Of a DNA stretch of 64,000 nt, positions 62,918 through 64,000 are shown piece after piece. The translations under genes and the position numbers were made by a program. Below the pieces are notes generated by a model. The model ran no database searches and was not told the DNA's origin. It was given only the letters and a program-made list of their open reading frames with translations. Origin of the DNA: Nomia melanderi (taxonomy: Eukaryota; Arthropoda; Insecta; Hymenoptera; Halictidae); assembly GCF_051020985.1 (NCBI RefSeq), contig NC_135002.1, forward strand, positions 6,634,001 to 6,698,000, in the 5' to 3' direction. Position 1 is the stretch's first letter. Each line of letters begins with the position of its first letter.

Positions 62918-64000
62918 GAGGAGTCGGAGATTGCTTGGTTTATTTCTTTGGGACTTTGTAGTTTGATGGTGGGGTTGAAGAGTTAATGGACTCTGTTCCT
63001 TGGGGTTGGACTATTGATCGAGTAGACGAGGTATTGAGTATTGAGTTGTGTTTTATCGTTAAAGGACTGTAAATGAAAATAACGTGAAATACTGGTAGTT
63101 CGAATTACTTACATGGAGAATGATTAAATAAAGCGTTTATATTTCTGAATATCTAATGGTATCGTGAACGGTGTACGAGCCAGCTCAGTTGGATAATCTA
63201 GTGAGAATTATTGTGGAAACGTGGAGTACACGGGAATTAAACGTTAATTTCGAAATAACGCGGAGCAATTTCATCTATTTACAGAATAGTTTTGTGCCGT
63301 CATTTTGAACATGTTTCTGTCTACGTACGTTTGGTGAAATTATGTTTAATTCAACGGTTAAAATATGTTCATGATGTCGTTGTCGTGTTCGCAATGTAAA
63401 ATGGAATTGCGTGCGATATCAACATTATTCGTGGATGTTTCATAAGAACAGTCAGCCCGCGAAGACACATATCTCACGCTCCAAGGTGAATATTCCACTA
63501 AATTTATTCCCCGTGTCCATTCCGGTAAGATATCCTTAAAGGTGAGAACATCGTTTTTTTCCTCCTCGTCGGTTCCTTGAATTTTGCATAAGAACGTTTC
63601 AAGCGCGCTATTGTAGGATGGTTCCCCTTTTTGGTGATGTTATCACTTGACCTGAATGTAGAAAGTTCTTCCAGCGTACGTTTAACATCGTAGCCATCAG
63701 ATAGCCATCTGCATACCTTTAAAAGGGCGATAGCCAGCTGGAAAAGAATTCTATCTCGTTCAACTGAGGATTATTATTCTTTCATGTCCGTAATATACTG
63801 TGACTTTATCTTCTCCCGTTCGGTTCATTAATAACTGCCGGCTCTCTTTGATTAACGGTTACCTCGAACTCTAATTTCCATATTCATATTTAAAAATCTT
63901 TATTTACTTCCACTGTTCCATTAACCATTCCCCTTGTTTCACATAATTAACATCTCATTTATACGTATCTTACGAATTAAGTATTTCCCTCGAGTTGTCG
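62918..64000. other. Probable intron sequence; no exon seen
   Basis: No frame of useful length and no convincing acceptor-exon-donor unit is visible to the end of the window, so the next exon of the gene must lie further right or be too small to recognise. The DNA is AT-rich without clear repeats. Confidence 0.45.

Noticed and set aside
1..64000. tRNA, rRNA, CRISPR array or bacterial operon
   Set aside because: No tRNA-like T-arm (GGTTCGA-type) in a cloverleaf context, no rRNA-like sequence and no regularly spaced direct repeats with unique spacers were found. The octamer arrays have no spacers.

Overview
The window looks like nuclear DNA from an insect, most likely a bee or another hymenopteran. 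This is inferred from the mix of AT-rich stretches and CpG-rich islands, the scarcity of long reading frames, spliced gene structure, many short TTAA-flanked inverted-repeat elements, and an array of 8-bp A/T-rich units. There are no bacterial-type operons, ribosome binding sites, tRNA or rRNA genes, or CRISPR arrays. The species cannot be named from sequence alone.

Only one protein-coding segment is well supported: an exon on the + strand near the right edge. It runs from an acceptor at 61654-61655, through an ATG at 61700 in strong Kozak context, to a donor at 62200. It encodes about 166 residues of a low-complexity, probably cytosolic N-terminus: Ser/Gly/acidic, then an acidic dileucine motif, a Pro/Gln block, a (Thr-Gln)n tract and an Arg/Cys-rich tail. 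A three-codon upstream ORF sits in the same exon. I do not recognise the family, and the rest of the protein lies beyond the window. A weaker candidate for a 5' exon ends at a textbook GTAAGT donor at 3112. If both belong to one gene, a first intron of more than 58 kb fills most of the window, but that link is speculative.

The remaining DNA is intergenic or intronic. It holds several simple and tandem repeats: an AATTCTAC octamer array near 9.7 kb, a four-unit ~28-bp repeat near 16.3 kb, a 2 x 29 bp duplication near 17.4 kb, a 2 x 52 bp duplication near 18.2 kb, degenerate TTTGAAAA-type tracts near 29.7 and 31.6 kb, a diverged 2 x 176 bp duplication near 35.2 kb, and a 0.67 kb TATTTGAA array at 44.2-44.9 kb. 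A strongly pyrimidine-skewed segment lies at 13.75-14.11 kb.

Short non-autonomous DNA transposons with recognisable inverted termini are concentrated in the last 16 kb. There is one hAT-like element (52300-52656) and a series of elements that begin and end with TTAA, the piggyBac target site (58488-58666, 60721-60886, 61241-61513, 62282-62917 with a different element, 62441-62665, inside it). More diverged relatives lie near 24.0 and 48.4 kb. They crowd both sides of the coding exon; one TTAA terminus ends 25 bp before its first base. No transposase gene is visible, so all would depend on proteins made elsewhere in the genome. I found no clear new multi-gene system.
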